Counted from the first letter of the stretch, positions 13,887 through 27,420 are shown. The stretch: 64,000 nucleotides of DNA from Hermodice carunculata (GCA_964020975.1 OZ026619.1:85045706-85109705), one strand, 5' to 3'. Notes: a model not told the origin generated them from the sequence alone. Made by a program: numbers and translations.

Positions 13887-15005
13887 AGTCGTAAACACAT
13901 GGCAAGTGACGGGTGGCAAAGTTGCCTGAACCGATGAACTGAAAATGACTTTTCAGTGGTCAGTATCAATCAGCATCATTCAACTGTACACCACAGCTAG
14001 AAACACCGATACTCTCTCTGTTGACGGAGTGAGGTTTGTTGACGGAGTGAGCTAGGTTTCTTCAGGCCACCGTGAGATTTGGGATATGTCCTGACGCGGA
14101 AGAACTTGAGAATTATGCCCCTACAATCTTGTTTGGCAAACTGTCTGTCCATTGGTTAGTCGACATCCTCCTTCGTTCACCTTAGTGCTGTGGCACCCTT
14201 GTTTATGTGGTCCAAAACGCAGGTTAGAAAAACAATTCAGCAGTCCTAGGGTTAAGGGTATACATGTGTACGATATGATATGTGGTAAAAAATTTCCAGT
14301 TTTGCGATATTTTGTGCATGATATGCTACAAACATTTAACTGCCATGTGCAACATTCAAATTTTCTGAGCTATGAACACAAAGATTGAATTCTTGGGAAA
14401 GATCAGATTCTCTGTCTTGGTTGTTCTTCATGGTTTCTGGTTAACATCACTTATTCTTCTAAGCTTTACCCACCTTGCAAGGTCTCAGTTGTACCTTAGT
14501 AGGTGAGTTACTGGTATGATCGGCAATGTCTTGTCTTTGTCTCCTATCTGGCCTCCTTTAGCAACAACCTGCCAATCACAATTCCTTTTGACCAATCAGG
14601 GTGCAGCAGGGAAGCCACACCCAAAACTGGGCGACAGGCGACAAACCCTGGGTCAAAGTACGTCATTGGTGAACCACAATAACCTCGAAGACACAAAAAT
14701 CTTTGCACTTTGGAATGAAAGACCAATCAGAATACTCAACTGGTAAGGGGTACTCTGGATTAGCTGGGTGTGACATGAAAAAACGCGTACATCAACCTTG
14801 CAAATCCCAGTGAAGGCAGCACTCCCTTTGAAAGTCCCTCTCCTGACATCAAGAGAAGGACCACACATACATGTAAACCTTTAATCGCAGCTTCTTTCTC
14901 AGTTTTGCCCATAAAGACTTGTAATTCATTGTAATCTCACTGTTATAAGATAAGAACAGAAACAAAAACATTCAAACAAAAAACAAAAACAAAAAAGCAG
15001 GTCTC

Positions 15006-15051
<46 letters not shown>

Positions 15052-16394
15052 GCTGGGACAGTCATTCAAATACTAGGACCTTGATGTTTGAATGGGATGG
15101 CCCTTCTCAAGCTTATGAGACTCATAACTCAAGAATGATGAGAAAAAACAAAATTAAGACATGCACATTCATTCAACATTTCCAAAATCACTCATAAATA
15201 ACAAAGCAGATGTGGCTTTTGTTCGAAAATTGAGAAGAAAACTTTGCATTATTGTTGTAAAAACATAAACCCAGCATATTGCTGACAGAAAAAAAAACAG
15301 TCAGGATCCTCAGCTTCTCAGCTTTCAGAAAATACACACTTTGTGGCACTTTAAATGGGGGATTCTTTGCGTGGTTAGGTGATTTGTGAACCTGTATCAT
15401 GTATCCTTAATGTACTAGAAATGTTCCCTTAGTGAATTCATTAGTGGATGATGTTCGGCCACTTACTGTTAATGACATGTCTTACAATTTGACAGGCAGA
15501 CTAAGTTATTGTGTCTGCAGAATCCATATCTACATGTGCTTTAAGTACACCCAGCTTGTCATTGCTCCTGTCAGGTCTATTATCCAAAGCCAATGACACC
15601 AAATGTTTTTTGCAACAACATGAAAGGAATGAAAAATACATTTTGATTGAGGGCAATGCTCCTCTTTCCATAGCGCCCTCTTGTGGCCAAAGTTGTTGAC
15701 CCCAGCATTAATGAACCACAGTAAATTTGGTGGAACACTATTATTATTAATATGTGGGGCATTCCCTGTACAGTAATACTATAAAAGTGGGCACAAATGA
15801 AAGTTTGCAGGCTGTAATCCATTATACAGCGCCTGTCAAAAGTGTGGGTACCAGTCATTTTAAAATGCAAAGCAGGGGAGCTGTACGAAAACCCAACTTC
15901 AGTACTTCCGGTAAAGCAGACGCAATTTTCCTGGGTTAGGCAGGACAGTAGTGCTGGCATTGTTTCTTAGATGCTGCTCATTATTTTACTGCTAGTTGGC
16001 CTATGTACACATACTAATAATAACAGTCATAATGTTTGTCGGCGCAGGCGTTGAGATCTTTGCGCAGCCCTTGGTTTTGTTTTGGGGCCTTCCTGTGGCC
16101 ATTTCCACCCTCAGCTTCACCGCGGGTGCAAATGAGCATAGGCAGGCTGCAGACAAAAAAACAATGGGCTGCAAATAATCCCAATGCCTGCAAAGTACAC
16201 ATTATTGTTATATCAGCGGTACTGGTACGGGAGGGGGGCATCTAGTCCATGTACCCTGGTGTCCCTGGAAAAAAAAATTGCCAAAAAAAGGATGAATCCA
16301 AAAGCAATGTTAACTTTGTATGTTTATATAAATTCTGACGAAAAAAGTAGTAGTCCATTATCAAGATGCCCATAAGAATGAGGTACAGCAAATA
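13887..16394. other. intergenic, no gene seen
   Basis: Unique sequence with CCAATCA motifs near 14570-14600 and 14721, a T-run at 15008-15044 and no recognised protein. The short open frames show no domain. Confidence 0.5.
15008..15044. repeat. poly-T run (37 nt)
   Basis: Uninterrupted T. It might be the antisense A-tail of a retroposed sequence, but no recognisable element lies next to it. Confidence 0.9.
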
Positions 16395-17560
16395 AGCTTC
16401 AGTGAACAAGGAGACATAATCATGGTGGTGTTATTGGAATGGGGCCTGACAAATTTGCAACTGTAACTCATCCTTCCAGCAACCTTTTTTTTTTTTCACT
16501 CCATCATATGATTGATTACAAGAACAAATGAGTCTGAAAAAAGCCATAACAGAACTTGAAACAGTTTTGACAAGAAGTGTGTCCTGCGGAATGTTTGAAT
16601 CTACGAGCTACAGGCACAAACGAAACATTTTTTTTCTTCAAATGATGTACATCGCCAATACACTCTGTTTTGTTTCATATCTGATTGATTAATTTACAAG
16701 CATGACAAGTACAATTTTTTTGCTGGTTCCCTCTACAGATCAACTCATGGGAATAGGAAATACCCAGAAACGTGGCAAATCTGCCTTTAATCGTCCAATT
16801 AATACCCAAATTGGATAATACAAAATAATCTTTTCATGCCTTCCTCTGTCTGCATAAATCACCTCATCATAACACGGTAATATCACTTTCTGTGCATGAA
16901 TTTCGCATAATAACGGCAGTTGTTTGCCCAAGAATTCCTGGCTGGAATTACAATATACTCACCAAGGTACAATTTGTCTTTCTTAACAAATCCGTACAGT
17001 CTTTATTTCCCATAACAAACAGTGATAAATGGGCACCAATGTCATATTGAACAGATGAATATATGAAGAAACGGAGACGGTTCTAAGAGTGCAGGTCTAT
17101 GATCAATGTTATCCTGTCTCATTACTTCCCACACTTCTGGATTTTTAAACTGAGTTAACATCTTTCCTTCGGGCATCTTGGATACCAAGGGCCCATTCTG
17201 CACTGAGTAATGTTTGATCCAGGCATGTTATTTTTAAGAGCTTCCGCAACAGTTATCAGAGAGTGTAAACATTCACTTATTTAGAACAGTGCATTTCTTA
17301 TTCAAACTATTAAGCGTTTCTAACTTGTCAGTGTGTTCGTGAAAAGTTTCATCTCACCTGTTGCATAAATGTATTCTTCTGTGAAACCATTGCATTAATA
17401 CCATAAGTTAGCATTATTGTATATGACAACGTATATAGTGTATATATTACCCACCATCTTGTTGATGAAATTGTGAAATTCATTTGATGTACACGGAGAG
17501 GAGTTCATATAAGTGCTCTGCAATTTTTTCTCCAATCCTTTTTCACTTGGTGAAATAAAA
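16395..17560. other. repeat-free AT-rich segment with homeodomain-like sites
   Basis: No repeat or coding signal. Contains CTGATTGATTAATTTACAAG, GTCCAATTAATACCCAAATT (an inverted repeat TCCAATT/AATTGGA) and CATAACAAACAGTGATAAAT. Density and texture resemble conserved regulatory DNA near developmental genes. Conservation cannot be judged here. Confidence 0.35.
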
Positions 17561-17609
17561 TATGTTTAAACTAAACTAACAGTTATCACTCAAATTGTAC
17601 TTCTGCCGT

Positions 17610-17686
17610 GCTGAAATGTTGTTAGAAAATGTTGGAAGCAGATGATATTTTACCACCAGCTTTGCTTTAGCTGACAGGAGGGTTAA
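17610..17686. repeat. TTAA-MITE subfamily 1 end fragment
   Basis: Shows GGAAGCAGATGATATTTTAC, CACCAGCTTTGCTTTAGCTG and a terminal GGAGGGTTAA, the right third of subfamily 1. Confidence 0.55.
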
Positions 17687-19394
17687 CAACTCTAACTGGA
17701 CAATAACCCTTGCCTGCCTCAACTGCCTTAATATTTTCTTAAATGTTACTGTAAATTGCTTTAATTTCAGTGTGCTCTTATTTTCGTTTATTTGCTGATG
17801 GCACAAAACCATGAAAATGGAAACACAGTGAAAGAGTATTTTAATCTTGTTTGAATAGGAATTACGTCCAAAACAGTAAAATCAATTAAAACAGCAGTGA
17901 AATGTCAAAAATACAAAAACCTGTGAAAATAAATTTAATTTTTGCACGTAAAGCAATGTACAGTAGTTTAAAGCACCAGTCACTTCTAAGGCCTGTTGTT
18001 ATCCCACCACTGCCACCACACAGGCAGTCCTGGCTTTGCATCCGACCACTGCCACCACATCAGTCAGTGTTGCTCAGAAAACAAAGCAGAAACAACTGTA
18101 TAGATGATATAACGAACACCAGGGAATTAACCAAGTTCCAGGTGAAACAGTTATTCCTTTCTGATGCCAGAGTTGCTCTTGCGTGCTCTTGCATGCTCTT
18201 GCTCATGCGAAATGTGCTGGCAGTCAGCAACAAATTGCTCAGGTTAAAAATGTCACCAGGAGCTTTGAACGGGAAAAGCATTTACGGCTGTTTTTTTTTT
18301 TTCACTTTGTGCCTTTCTTCTCATACCTATTTTAATGTGAACAAACTGATGTAACCCATGTGCCCAGCATAGTTCCCTGGTTTTACAGCCAGTTTTACAG
18401 AGTCCACTTGCATGTTATTCATGGGTATGCATCCAGGAAACTCTGCACTGGCTGCTACTTTGCCAATTTTTTCACATAAGTCGTACGAATATTTGGACCC
18501 GCAATGTCCATTTCCATGGTCCCCACATTTCTGGCACCAAAATCGATCATGCAAAGGCACGCATGATCCCTCATTCTATTGTCCATGTAAAATATCCTTG
18601 AGGACATCATCAGATTGTAGTGTGACTCTAACCTTGATTCAGATTCTACTGATCCTGATTAACTCTGATCTGGAAATGTTTCAGGACAAAGCATTTTCAC
18701 CTTTAGAAAAATTTCATGGGGGGGGGGGAGAGGGCATGCCCCCAAACCCCCTCTAGAGGGGCTGGCCACTTGCCAGATAGGAAGATTATTCCCCTGGCCA
18801 ATAGCAGGGGAGTCACTTTTTTACTAACCATCATTTTATTAAAACAAAAGACAGGCGAAACACAGTTGACAGGGAGGAAAGAAAAATAACCACGGGAATC
18901 TAAGCCGCACAAGACCAAAGTAGCTAATTTCTACATGAAACACATACAAGTACTAGCATAAAGAGAATCGTTGGACTGACAATTGCAACTGAGACCCACG
19001 AGGCCATGATGCTTTCTGCTCAAGAACTTGCCTTGGTGTAGATTGTCAGAACTTGGTGCCCAATTTACCAAGAGTAACAAAAACAGGTTGACTCGACCTT
19101 GCTTTAACCACTTCCAATTTAAATTACATAGGGTGCACAGCACGTAAAATGTTCTCTGCTTCAATTTCAATTCTCAAAATTTCTCATTCATTACAAAGAG
19201 AAAAAAAAAACACTTAAACTTAAGGGTGGATTTATCAGGATAGCATGATTCCAATGCCATAAGCTGGGCACATCGTACCCGACCCACACCCACGAAAGCT
19301 ACCGGGTATCATTGGGTATCTCTGTGTCACCTGCCGGTGACTGAGAAATCCGTTGTTATTCTTACGTTACAGCTGTGCTTTGATAAACTGCCCC

Positions 19395-19935
19395 AGGGCA
19401 GGTCCAAAAGTGGTCCCATATAGAAGGTGGTCTCTCGGTGGAGGTCAATTAACATGGAAAAGACAGCATAAGCCATCTGATACATGTGATCTCAAAAGGG
19501 AGGCTGTCTCCAATTGGAGAGGTTTCTTTGCAGACAGTTTACTGTACCGTGTGTTTTCCCCACATTATAAGCTCAAAGGTGGCCCACCTTTCACATCTTT
19601 AACCACCTTTCTCCTTTTTCATTAAAAAGGAGGTTATTTTAGCAATATTTATGCAACATTTGGTCAATATCTGTCCTGGAACAAGAAATTCTACGTTGCC
19701 ATCAGGTTCACCACCTTTCTGCTCTCCAAACTGGGGAAAACCCTGCTGTATATGGAAAGGAAAAATTTATACAGGATAGCAGCCATTTAAGGCTTCCCCT
19801 GCAGTCAGCAGAGTGGTCTCATAATACAGGTGGTTTTGAAATACAGGTCAATTTGAGAAATAGACTCATCTATCATGACAGGGTGGTCGCATATACAGTC
19901 CACAACAACAGGTGGTCCTGACAGCGGACCTGACT
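19395..19935. repeat. degenerate mariner-like MITE pieces
   Basis: Repeated GTGGTC(T/C) motifs such as AAGGTGGTCTCTCGGTGGAG and ACAGGTGGTCCTGACAGC match the inside of 42080-42263 (GGTGGTCTCTCAAGAGAGG). Ends are eroded, so limits are approximate. Confidence 0.45.
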
Positions 19936-20045
19936 GTAGTAATATTCATGAAACATTACTATTTGTACATATAAGAAATCCAATATTACTGAAAATAGGT
20001 TTGGAAGTATTGTATTTATGTGGTGTACTTTGGACTACTAATGAA

Positions 20046-20120
20046 TACACTGATGAACATTTGATGCTTTTTGATCTGTCTGAAGCCTTTGACAGAGTGG
20101 ATCATTCAATCCTTTCAGCA
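20046..20120 (+). pseudogene. LINE reverse transcriptase relic
   Basis: The frame reads LMLFDLSEAFDRVDHSILS, the motif A region of non-LTR retrotransposon reverse transcriptases (usual form DLSKAFD.VDH.IL). Only about 25 codons remain and neither neighbour domain is visible, so this is a dead fragment. Confidence 0.6.
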
Positions 20121-20469
20121 TGATCATCTAAATATTGGTAATGAAGGTCAAGCCCTCGTCTGACTTGGTCACGTTTGTCACAAAGAAATAGCTGGTTCAT
20201 GACAATTGAACAGAAACTGTCTGAGAGTTTTCCTCTGGTATGAGTGTTACAATGCCCACCTTCTGAATATTAGCAGAACTCACCAAAGAATGACAACAAT
20301 GATATAACTTTGAAAATAACAATATATTAACAATCAAAATCAGTACAAAGTAGGTAAATGAACTTATAACTTATCTATGCTGGTACTTAACAGTTAAACA
20401 GTCTTAGGTAAATCCTAATCCCTGGTGAGATTATCCACCGGTACTGTCCCAGAGTTCCAAGCACTACGA

Positions 20470-20600
20470 CAGGTGCCAAATGATCTGGTACAAATCCCAC
20501 AGAGGTACAGTTTGGTTCCAATGTGCTACTCAAAGGCATTGTGCTGATCCAAATCCCACAGAGGTGCAGTTTGGTTCCAATGTGGTACAATATACCAGTC
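20470..20600. repeat. tandem duplication of about 60 bp
   Basis: CAAATCCCACAGAGGTACAG then TTTGGTTCCAATGTG occurs twice in a row with few differences. Confidence 0.8.
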
Positions 20601-22818
20601 CACTCAAAGACACTGTCCACACTCCACAGGTACAATGTATACAATGGGTATCTCCCTGGCAATAATAATGGCTCACAGTCCCACTAGCTTGACGTCACAC
20701 ATCTTCTGTCGGATCTCAGAATTCTTCTCTCCCCAGTCAGGAAAATAGCTGCTTTATATATATAGACAGAGAAATCTCACCATTATTCCAGAGTTTTCCA
20801 ATTAGTCACACACCCCGGTGCATTGAGTGAGAACCTGTTTCTGATCTTTCTAGATCCCCTCCCAAATGTGTACAGACAGTACAATGAAATGAGTCATATG
20901 AATGTAGGTCAACAATTTGTTCACAAGTTGCCTGAGAGTCACCCCAACAAAGCAGGCTAACTCTATGACCTGGTACACACTCAATCAAAATAAACAGGCA
21001 TACCCACACTCACAACAATAAGGAGATCTGCTGGTTCAGTATTGAAGCCTATTTTATTCACATTGACACAGCACAGCAATGTGGCTTCCTACTTAAGCAT
21101 TTTAAAACTTCCACATAAAACAATGTCTGTTTGTTGATGCAAGAAAGGCTGATACGTACGGCTGGACTATAAATTATGATTATGGTGGCATATACATACA
21201 GTAGAATCTCCAATTAAGACCGAAGTTTTCTGTAGAGGAAGCATTTCTATATTGAGACCAACAATATTCCTGCTTTCATTTATCTTCAATGAAATTCTAC
21301 CCACTGTTTGGCCAAACAAAAAATTCCTGTTAGATGTCTTTTTTTCTTTGCTTCATTTCACTAGATAATTACAGAAACTTCTCGGGCTATTTGCAGTTAA
21401 TTGCTAATTTTTCATGTGTTTAGGTGTAACACAAGACAACTTAAAAATTTTTACTTTTCAACCTTCACAAAAACAAAAAAAATGAGGTCCGAGATTTTTG
21501 ACAGGCATGTTGGGTGGCGGGAAGCAGTGGTATTACTTTGTTTGGCCTTAAGAAGAACCCTCCAACTAAAACCACATTTTTCAGTGCCTTTGGTGGTCTT
21601 GCAAGGGATATTCAATTGAATGTAAATTTGTTGACCTCTGTGCTAAAAACCCTACAATGTTATACTACTGTGGGTCACTTTGTGCAAGTAATTACTGCGT
21701 GTATTTTTGCTTCCATGTTATGTAAAAGTATTCAATGCATAACACTTTGGGTACATGCAACATGCTCGTAAATTCACGATCATTCACTTGAAGCTACCAC
21801 TCAAAGTCAGCCATGCTTCCCATGTGTCCATGTCACCAAAACAAAAAAAAACATACGTTCAAAAGAATATAATGTTGCCTAATACATACATGTATATACA
21901 GAAAATTACAAAGGCCATATATATGTATGTATGTACTTTATGCAGTTGTTTCTTCAAAGTTTTACTACTGCATGCAACACCCCTAATCGGTAACAACAGA
22001 ACTCTATCAAATTCAATCCTTGCAACTTCTACTTATTGTTAATTGTTCATAGTTTTCAATCACGCAAAATGTACAGATGTTGGTTGAACATTTTCCAGCA
22101 AAATGAATTTGATTTGTCTCAAATTTTTTCTGCACTGAGCCAGAATGTCACCGCAATGGTCAAGAACACCTCGGATGAAAACTGGTTTTAAGCCATATAT
22201 ATTCAAGGTAGCAAAGCATTAAGGATGCTGATGTGCAGCCACCAATAACACACCAGTCAAGAAAAAGTCTCTCTACAAATTCAAGTCTGTCTTAATCACA
22301 CATTACATCAGTTCCCACCAGTACCACTAGGGGGGAGGGGACTTGGAAGGTCTACTAAGACATGCAGTCTACTCAGACAATGATTTTAGGTATCTTTCTG
22401 TTTTTACCAACAGAGTTATTTTCCGTCAGTCTATGTTTACTTGTGCTGGTAATGTCCTCAAACTGTGTCCTTTACATGCAATTATCATATTTTATTCCCT
22501 TCGGGGTCCTCTTTTCGCTGATAATAGCTACCTGTGGAGGCAGAATATAATCAGAATTTGACTGAACACTGCATTTTGATTGTGTACCAGATATGTCACA
22601 GAAATCTTGAGCCCCAACCCCTTTTCTTCCCGACTGCGAAAATTAATCTCACTATCAGATTTATAATTGGCATAAATATATACACAAGGGTATAGAACCA
22701 TGATGTGATCTTCATCCTGGCTGGCCTTTGACGTACTTGGGACAACACTAGTACAATCTTTAAGCATGCTGTAACCATCATGCCATCTCTATTTCATTTT
22801 GTATCCTTTCAAGTTTCC

Positions 22819-23054
22819 TTCACTCTTTCCACCTTGAATTAACACAGAGTCAACAGCTTTCCTTGGCATGGGCTGGGAAGTCATGCCAAAGAAAGCCACT
22901 GCCCTGAGTCATGCTATACTGACAGGTCTCCTCTGCACTTTTCAATTTAATTGTTGGAGTTATGGTAAAAAATAAAAGCATTTAAGTAAATGACATTCGA
23001 CCACAAGCCAGGGTTTTTTTTTTTGTTTTTTTTTTCTGGTTAAATGGAAAAAGG
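22819..23054. mobile_element. TTAA-type MITE, subfamily 1, diverged
   Basis: Has TTCACTCTTTCCACCTTGAA, GAGTCAACAGCTTTCCTTGG, CATGCCAAAGAAAGCCAC and the end CTGGTTAAATGGAAAAAGG. The central loop is shortened and a T-run has expanded near 23010-23036. Confidence 0.65.
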
Positions 23055-24479
23055 ATCAGACTGAAGCTCCTCTTCTGACCTGATAAAAACTGTTTCCTGC
23101 CTCCAGCTGATGTAGAATGGATGTTTCTGGTGAGTTAACTGAGACTCACCTGTAGCTCTTTACGGACTTAATCCAGTGATTAATCACGGACAGGTCCTTT
23201 AATTTTCAGAGCTGTCGGCACAAGTGCAGAACACTGATAAAATGAAGTCAATCTTAGCAACTGTCCACCCCCAACCTGAGCTTCTTTAAATATCTCACTC
23301 ATTTAACCCTTTCCTGTCCAAGTCAAGACCAAGTTTACCAAATTCAAACACAAGACATACGAGCTGAATATTCTATGTTAATATGTATGTGTAGTTTGTT
23401 TGTTTTTTTGTTTTGTTTCTATGTTTTGTTTGTATGTAAGTTTTTGTTTCTCCCTGTCTGGCTTGTCATGACTGCATCTGTCGAGACAGTACTACCTCAG
23501 AGATGCCACTCACTTGCACAGCTTTTACCTGAAACATGATCAGAATTACCTGAAACCTATGTACCCCCTCTCTCTTTTTTTTTTCTCATCAAATTTGAGC
23601 TGTTCTGACAAAATTGAGGTGGTTTGTTTTTTGTTATTTTTTTACGTCAAGAAAAAGCAAATTGCCTGAATTCAGGTAAAATCCTGAAAAGTGGCATCTC
23701 GGCTACCTGTAGCATGTCTTCCCACCGGATTCTGAATACACTCCTCCATGCTTTTACACTTCCTCCCCCAAATCACCCACTAAATATCAAGTGTTGTCTG
23801 CTTAATGTTTTACTTCAATTTCATGTCAACAGACACTAGAAAAGTGTCCAAAGGACACAGATGCTCCCACCTGTCCTTATCTATATGGTCACTTGGAAAC
23901 AGTGAGCGATGTCATAACAAAACACAGCTGAAATGAACAAAAGTAAAATATTATACCAGGTACATGTGACTGTATGAAATTTAACGAACCTTGACTGGGT
24001 CTCTGTGTATTGTAGTGGGGTCAGTTTCCTGATTTCAACTGATGACGCCATTTCTCATGTCTTGAACTGTCTGTAATTTACTGTCTCACTATTGTAAAGA
24101 GAACTGGTACGGGTGTTTGAGGTATAACATGTGCTCGTAGATTGAGCAACCAGAAACTTGTGACATTGGATAAGGTGCTGTCTTTTGGAAATGTTAATTG
24201 GTACTGTGAATTCATTTAATTTCGCTGTGTTTTTATTTTCGCTTATTTCGCTGATGCTTCAAAATCATGAAAATAAGAACCCAGTAAAATATATTTTTAA
24301 CAGGGCATTGATAAGAATTATAACAAAAATAGTGAATTTAAAGTTTCAGTGAAAGGTCCAAAATGCAAAAATTGTGAAAATTAATGCCCGTGAAAATAAA
24401 TGTATTCACAGTATTTAACTCCAAACAAAAAGCAATTGTGGTCTGAGAAGTCAGTTGACGGGCAGCAGATTCCAGGTGA
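23055..24479. other. intergenic, no gene seen
   Basis: AT-rich with T-runs; no recognised repeat or protein. Confidence 0.5.
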
Positions 24480-24715
24480 CAACTCCGGGAATGCGGTCAA
24501 ATGGATCGATACATGAATGGATAAGACTCCAGCAAAGGGGTCAAATGGATACATGAATGGATAAGACTGGGAATGGGGTCAAATGCATCGCTATATGAAT
24601 GGATAAGACTTCGGGAATGGGGTCAAATGGATACATGAATGGATAAGACCGGGAATGGGGTCAAATGGATAAGACTCTGGGAATGGGGTCAAATGGATAC
24701 ATGAATGGATAATCA
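24480..24715. repeat. minisatellite, unit about 38-40 bp with deletions
   Basis: Unit GGGAATGGGGTCAAATGGAT then ACATGAATGGATAAGACT, about six copies, some missing the middle. Confidence 0.88.
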
Positions 24716-25420
24716 TGGTAGAAAGCTGGGTACACATGGTCACAAGGACAGACAGCTGTACAGACAAACAAAACCCTAGGCGTGAATCTTCATATAATGA
24801 TTAATAATCCTGTAAAGTTCCATGAACGTCAAACAAGTTTGGAGATGTGCACAACACCAGCTTCATGTTGGATGCGAAGCAGACAATGGTCATTTTCACT
24901 CAATCAAGCACATTGTACTGACACACAAACAAAACCACGTCTTCATATACTGAATAACAATCCTGCAAAAGTTTCATAACTGTGGGACAAACAGTTTTGG
25001 GGACTGACTCAGATGCACGACACAAGTTTTACATGTATGTCAGACACAGGGTGGACAACCAAGGGTGGCATACAGACCCACTGACCCCGATACAGACCAA
25101 TCAAACCCCAGCTGCACATTTTGATACACAGATTGAGAACCCTGTAAAGTTTCATGACTGTTGGTAAGACAGTTTCCGAGATACGCACGGCACAAGTTTC
25201 ACGTCAGGCATAGGATGCGCAAAAGTCATTTTCAGTAAATCACAGTTGTTGTACAGACACACAGACAGAGGCACAGACAAACAAAGTCCACATGTTCACA
25301 TACAGATTAACAATCCTCTCAAGTTTTGTGGCTGTAGGTCAAATAGTCTTACAGGTATGCACAATGCAACTTTCATGTTGGATGTAAGACGGTGGAACTG
25401 ATAAACATACCGACACACAG
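24716..25420. repeat. tandem array of about 180-bp units, roughly four copies
   Basis: Each unit carries ACAGACAAACAAAACC, AATCCTGTAAAGTTTCATGA-like and GCACAACACAAGTTTCATGT-like segments in the same order. Units are 10-25 percent diverged by eye. Similar wording occurs in the GACGGACAGAC tracts of the hairpin-ended repeats, suggesting common descent. Confidence 0.7.
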
Positions 25421-26685
25421 ACAAGGGCAAGTCTTTATCCCACCCCCACCCCAAATAGTGGGAGCATAAAAACACTTGCGAACCGAATGTAAGAACACTT
25501 TATATCATGATAGTACACAACAGGTCCATGGCTTCCCTTGCCACCCAACTCACACTGGGGGGGGGGGGGGGGGGGGTGAGGGCACCGACTCAGTCCTATT
25601 CTGGTCAGGAATGGCTAAATGGAATTTCTATGACTTTTATTGATGGCTTTGACAGATATGAGATGCCTGAAGATGACAGAAAAGCTGGGACCAGCTTCAC
25701 CACAGGAGTACAAAAAGGTCATGTATCGAGAACAAGTACAGAGTCTCCCAGGACATGCTGAGTAATAGATACACACCTACACGTAAACAAGTAATAAAAC
25801 TGTCCAGATACAGTAATCATGAAAAAAGAAAAAACAAAAAAAAGTTGGTTACAGTGGAGAATATATAGGACAATAACAGCACTGGCTGTCTACTTTAATA
25901 CACATTCAGCATGTACGCACACGCCTCTCAATCATGCTAACCCGAAGTAATAATGCCCTTGGGAAAACCAGGCATCAAGATGGTACCGAGGGGACAAAAA
26001 AGAAAAAGACAGACACGAAAGGATTGAGGTAAGAGTCTGCAACCTTGTAACAGTTCTCCACCAGTTCCCCCTTGTCTGGTTTACATATGCAGATGAAAGA
26101 CCAATAAAACACCTCTCCTTGGCCCAGGTTAATTGCATTGTGCCCAACCTGCACTGGAAAAAATAGAAAATTCTTAGCATGGTACAAGGTATTGGGAGGC
26201 CTAGTGTAAAGTTTTCGCTCAAAATTATTTCTATTGGAGAAATATCTGCAAAAATATTGAAGCAGATGATATTTTCAATCCAGGCATTTTGGCCAATTTG
26301 AGTAGGAAAGCATCAAAATCTGTGCTGGTTTTTATTATGTAGCAAATAAATTGTGAAATACGATTGCAATCAAACACATCCCTCAAAATTAATAATCTTT
26401 TAAAAAATAAGTGAGTAAGTGAGTAAGTAAGGGATGGTTCAACATTATCATCATTTTTTAATTAGTACTAAGGGTACTAAATTTCATGACCCCCCTCCCT
26501 CCCCCCAAATTAGTACTTTAAAAATGATGATTTTCTAAAACAAATCATAGCAAATTGCACAAAACAGGCCAAAAATTGACCATCATTTTCAATATTCTGT
26601 GAAAGTGTACAGACCTATTTAACCCCCTCCCCCCTTGCGTACTGTAAGTACTAATTCTAAAATGATGAAAATGTTGAACCAGCCC
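25421..26685. other. intergenic, no gene seen
   Basis: Holds a G-run of 20 at 25557-25576, a MITE scrap (AAGCAGATGATATTTTCAAT near 26260) and two related CCCTCC/TACT-rich stretches near 26480-26520 and 26620-26660 that form an imperfect inverted repeat (TCATCATTTTTTAATTAGTA and its complement). No protein recognised. Confidence 0.45.
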
Positions 26686-26797
26686 TAAGTAAGTAAGTAA
26701 GTAAGTCAGTCAGTCAGTCAGTCAGTCAATAAATAAATGAATGAATGAATGAATGAATGAATGAATGAATGAATGAATGAATGAATGAATGAATGAA

Positions 26798-26836
<39 letters not shown>

Positions 26837-26860
26837 ATGAACAAACAAACAAATAAATAA
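26686..26860. repeat. compound tetranucleotide microsatellite
   Basis: Successive blocks of AAGT, CAGT, AATG (about 13 units) and AAAT (about 11 units), differing by one base per block, so stepwise mutation and expansion is visible. Confidence 0.95.
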
Positions 26861-26929
26861 AATAAAAAGAAAATAATACACAGTAAAATAAAAGAAAGAA
26901 ACCCAATGATCGCAACCTGAGATATTAAA

Positions 26930-27420
26930 ATGATTGTGCATGGTGATTCATGAATTCACGATGAAGTCTGCCCATTAAATAAGCCACTTCCAAGTTATTA
27001 TGTTATAACAGCCATACTGCAGCATGGGACCCAGGCAATTATGCCCTGGTAATTTCTAATTCTCATCTCTACAATTACTGTTTCTCCGTCTCATTACAAA
27101 AAAGATCCAAATGGAAAATTGCACAAGCCATGCAGTTTGATTGCCCTTCACGTAATTGGCCCCCAGCTACAACTTACTGGTGGCAACACATTGATTGATG
27201 ACCTAGGGGGCCCAACCCTCACCTGGTGCTGGTACATGAACATGAGTGCAAAAATTTCTTCTTTCAATAAACAGGACCCACACCAAGCAGAAGACTTGTC
27301 CCACATCCAAGGCTCTGGCTGTTATCTTATCCAAGTACCTTGCTGCAATCTGCTGGCTGCTAGTTTACAAAATGATGTATAAGGAAGCCCAAGGCTAAAT
27401 ACATAAACAGCTCCCAAATT
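26930..27420. other. repeat-free segment with homeodomain-like sites
   Basis: Contains CCCAGGCAATTATGCCCTGG (palindromic), GGTAATTTCTAATTCTC, ACAATTACTG, ATTGATTGATGACCTAG (PBX/HOX-like) and CACGTAATTGGCC. No coding signal. Candidate enhancer-like DNA, by texture only. Confidence 0.35.

Larger units (their letters stand above)
17561..22818. other. intergenic with repeat relics, no intact gene
   Basis: Holds a MITE end at 17610-17686, a mariner-like relic (about 19395-19935), a LINE scrap (20046-20120), a 60-bp tandem duplication (20470-20600), a TATATATATA-rich stretch near 20754-20762 and short A/T runs. The open frame at 17902-18354 shows no recognisable domain and low-complexity ends. Confidence 0.5.

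Noticed and set aside
15580-15960. 126-codon minus-strand frame
   Set aside because: No recognisable motif; composition typical of random AT-rich sequence.
17902-18354. 150-codon plus-strand frame
   Set aside because: No homology recognised, poly-F from a T-run and proline-rich short duplication; likely chance.
25557-25761. Frame containing FIDGFDRYEMPEDDRKAG, considered as an exon
   Set aside because: Begins in a G-run, no splice support and no family recognised.
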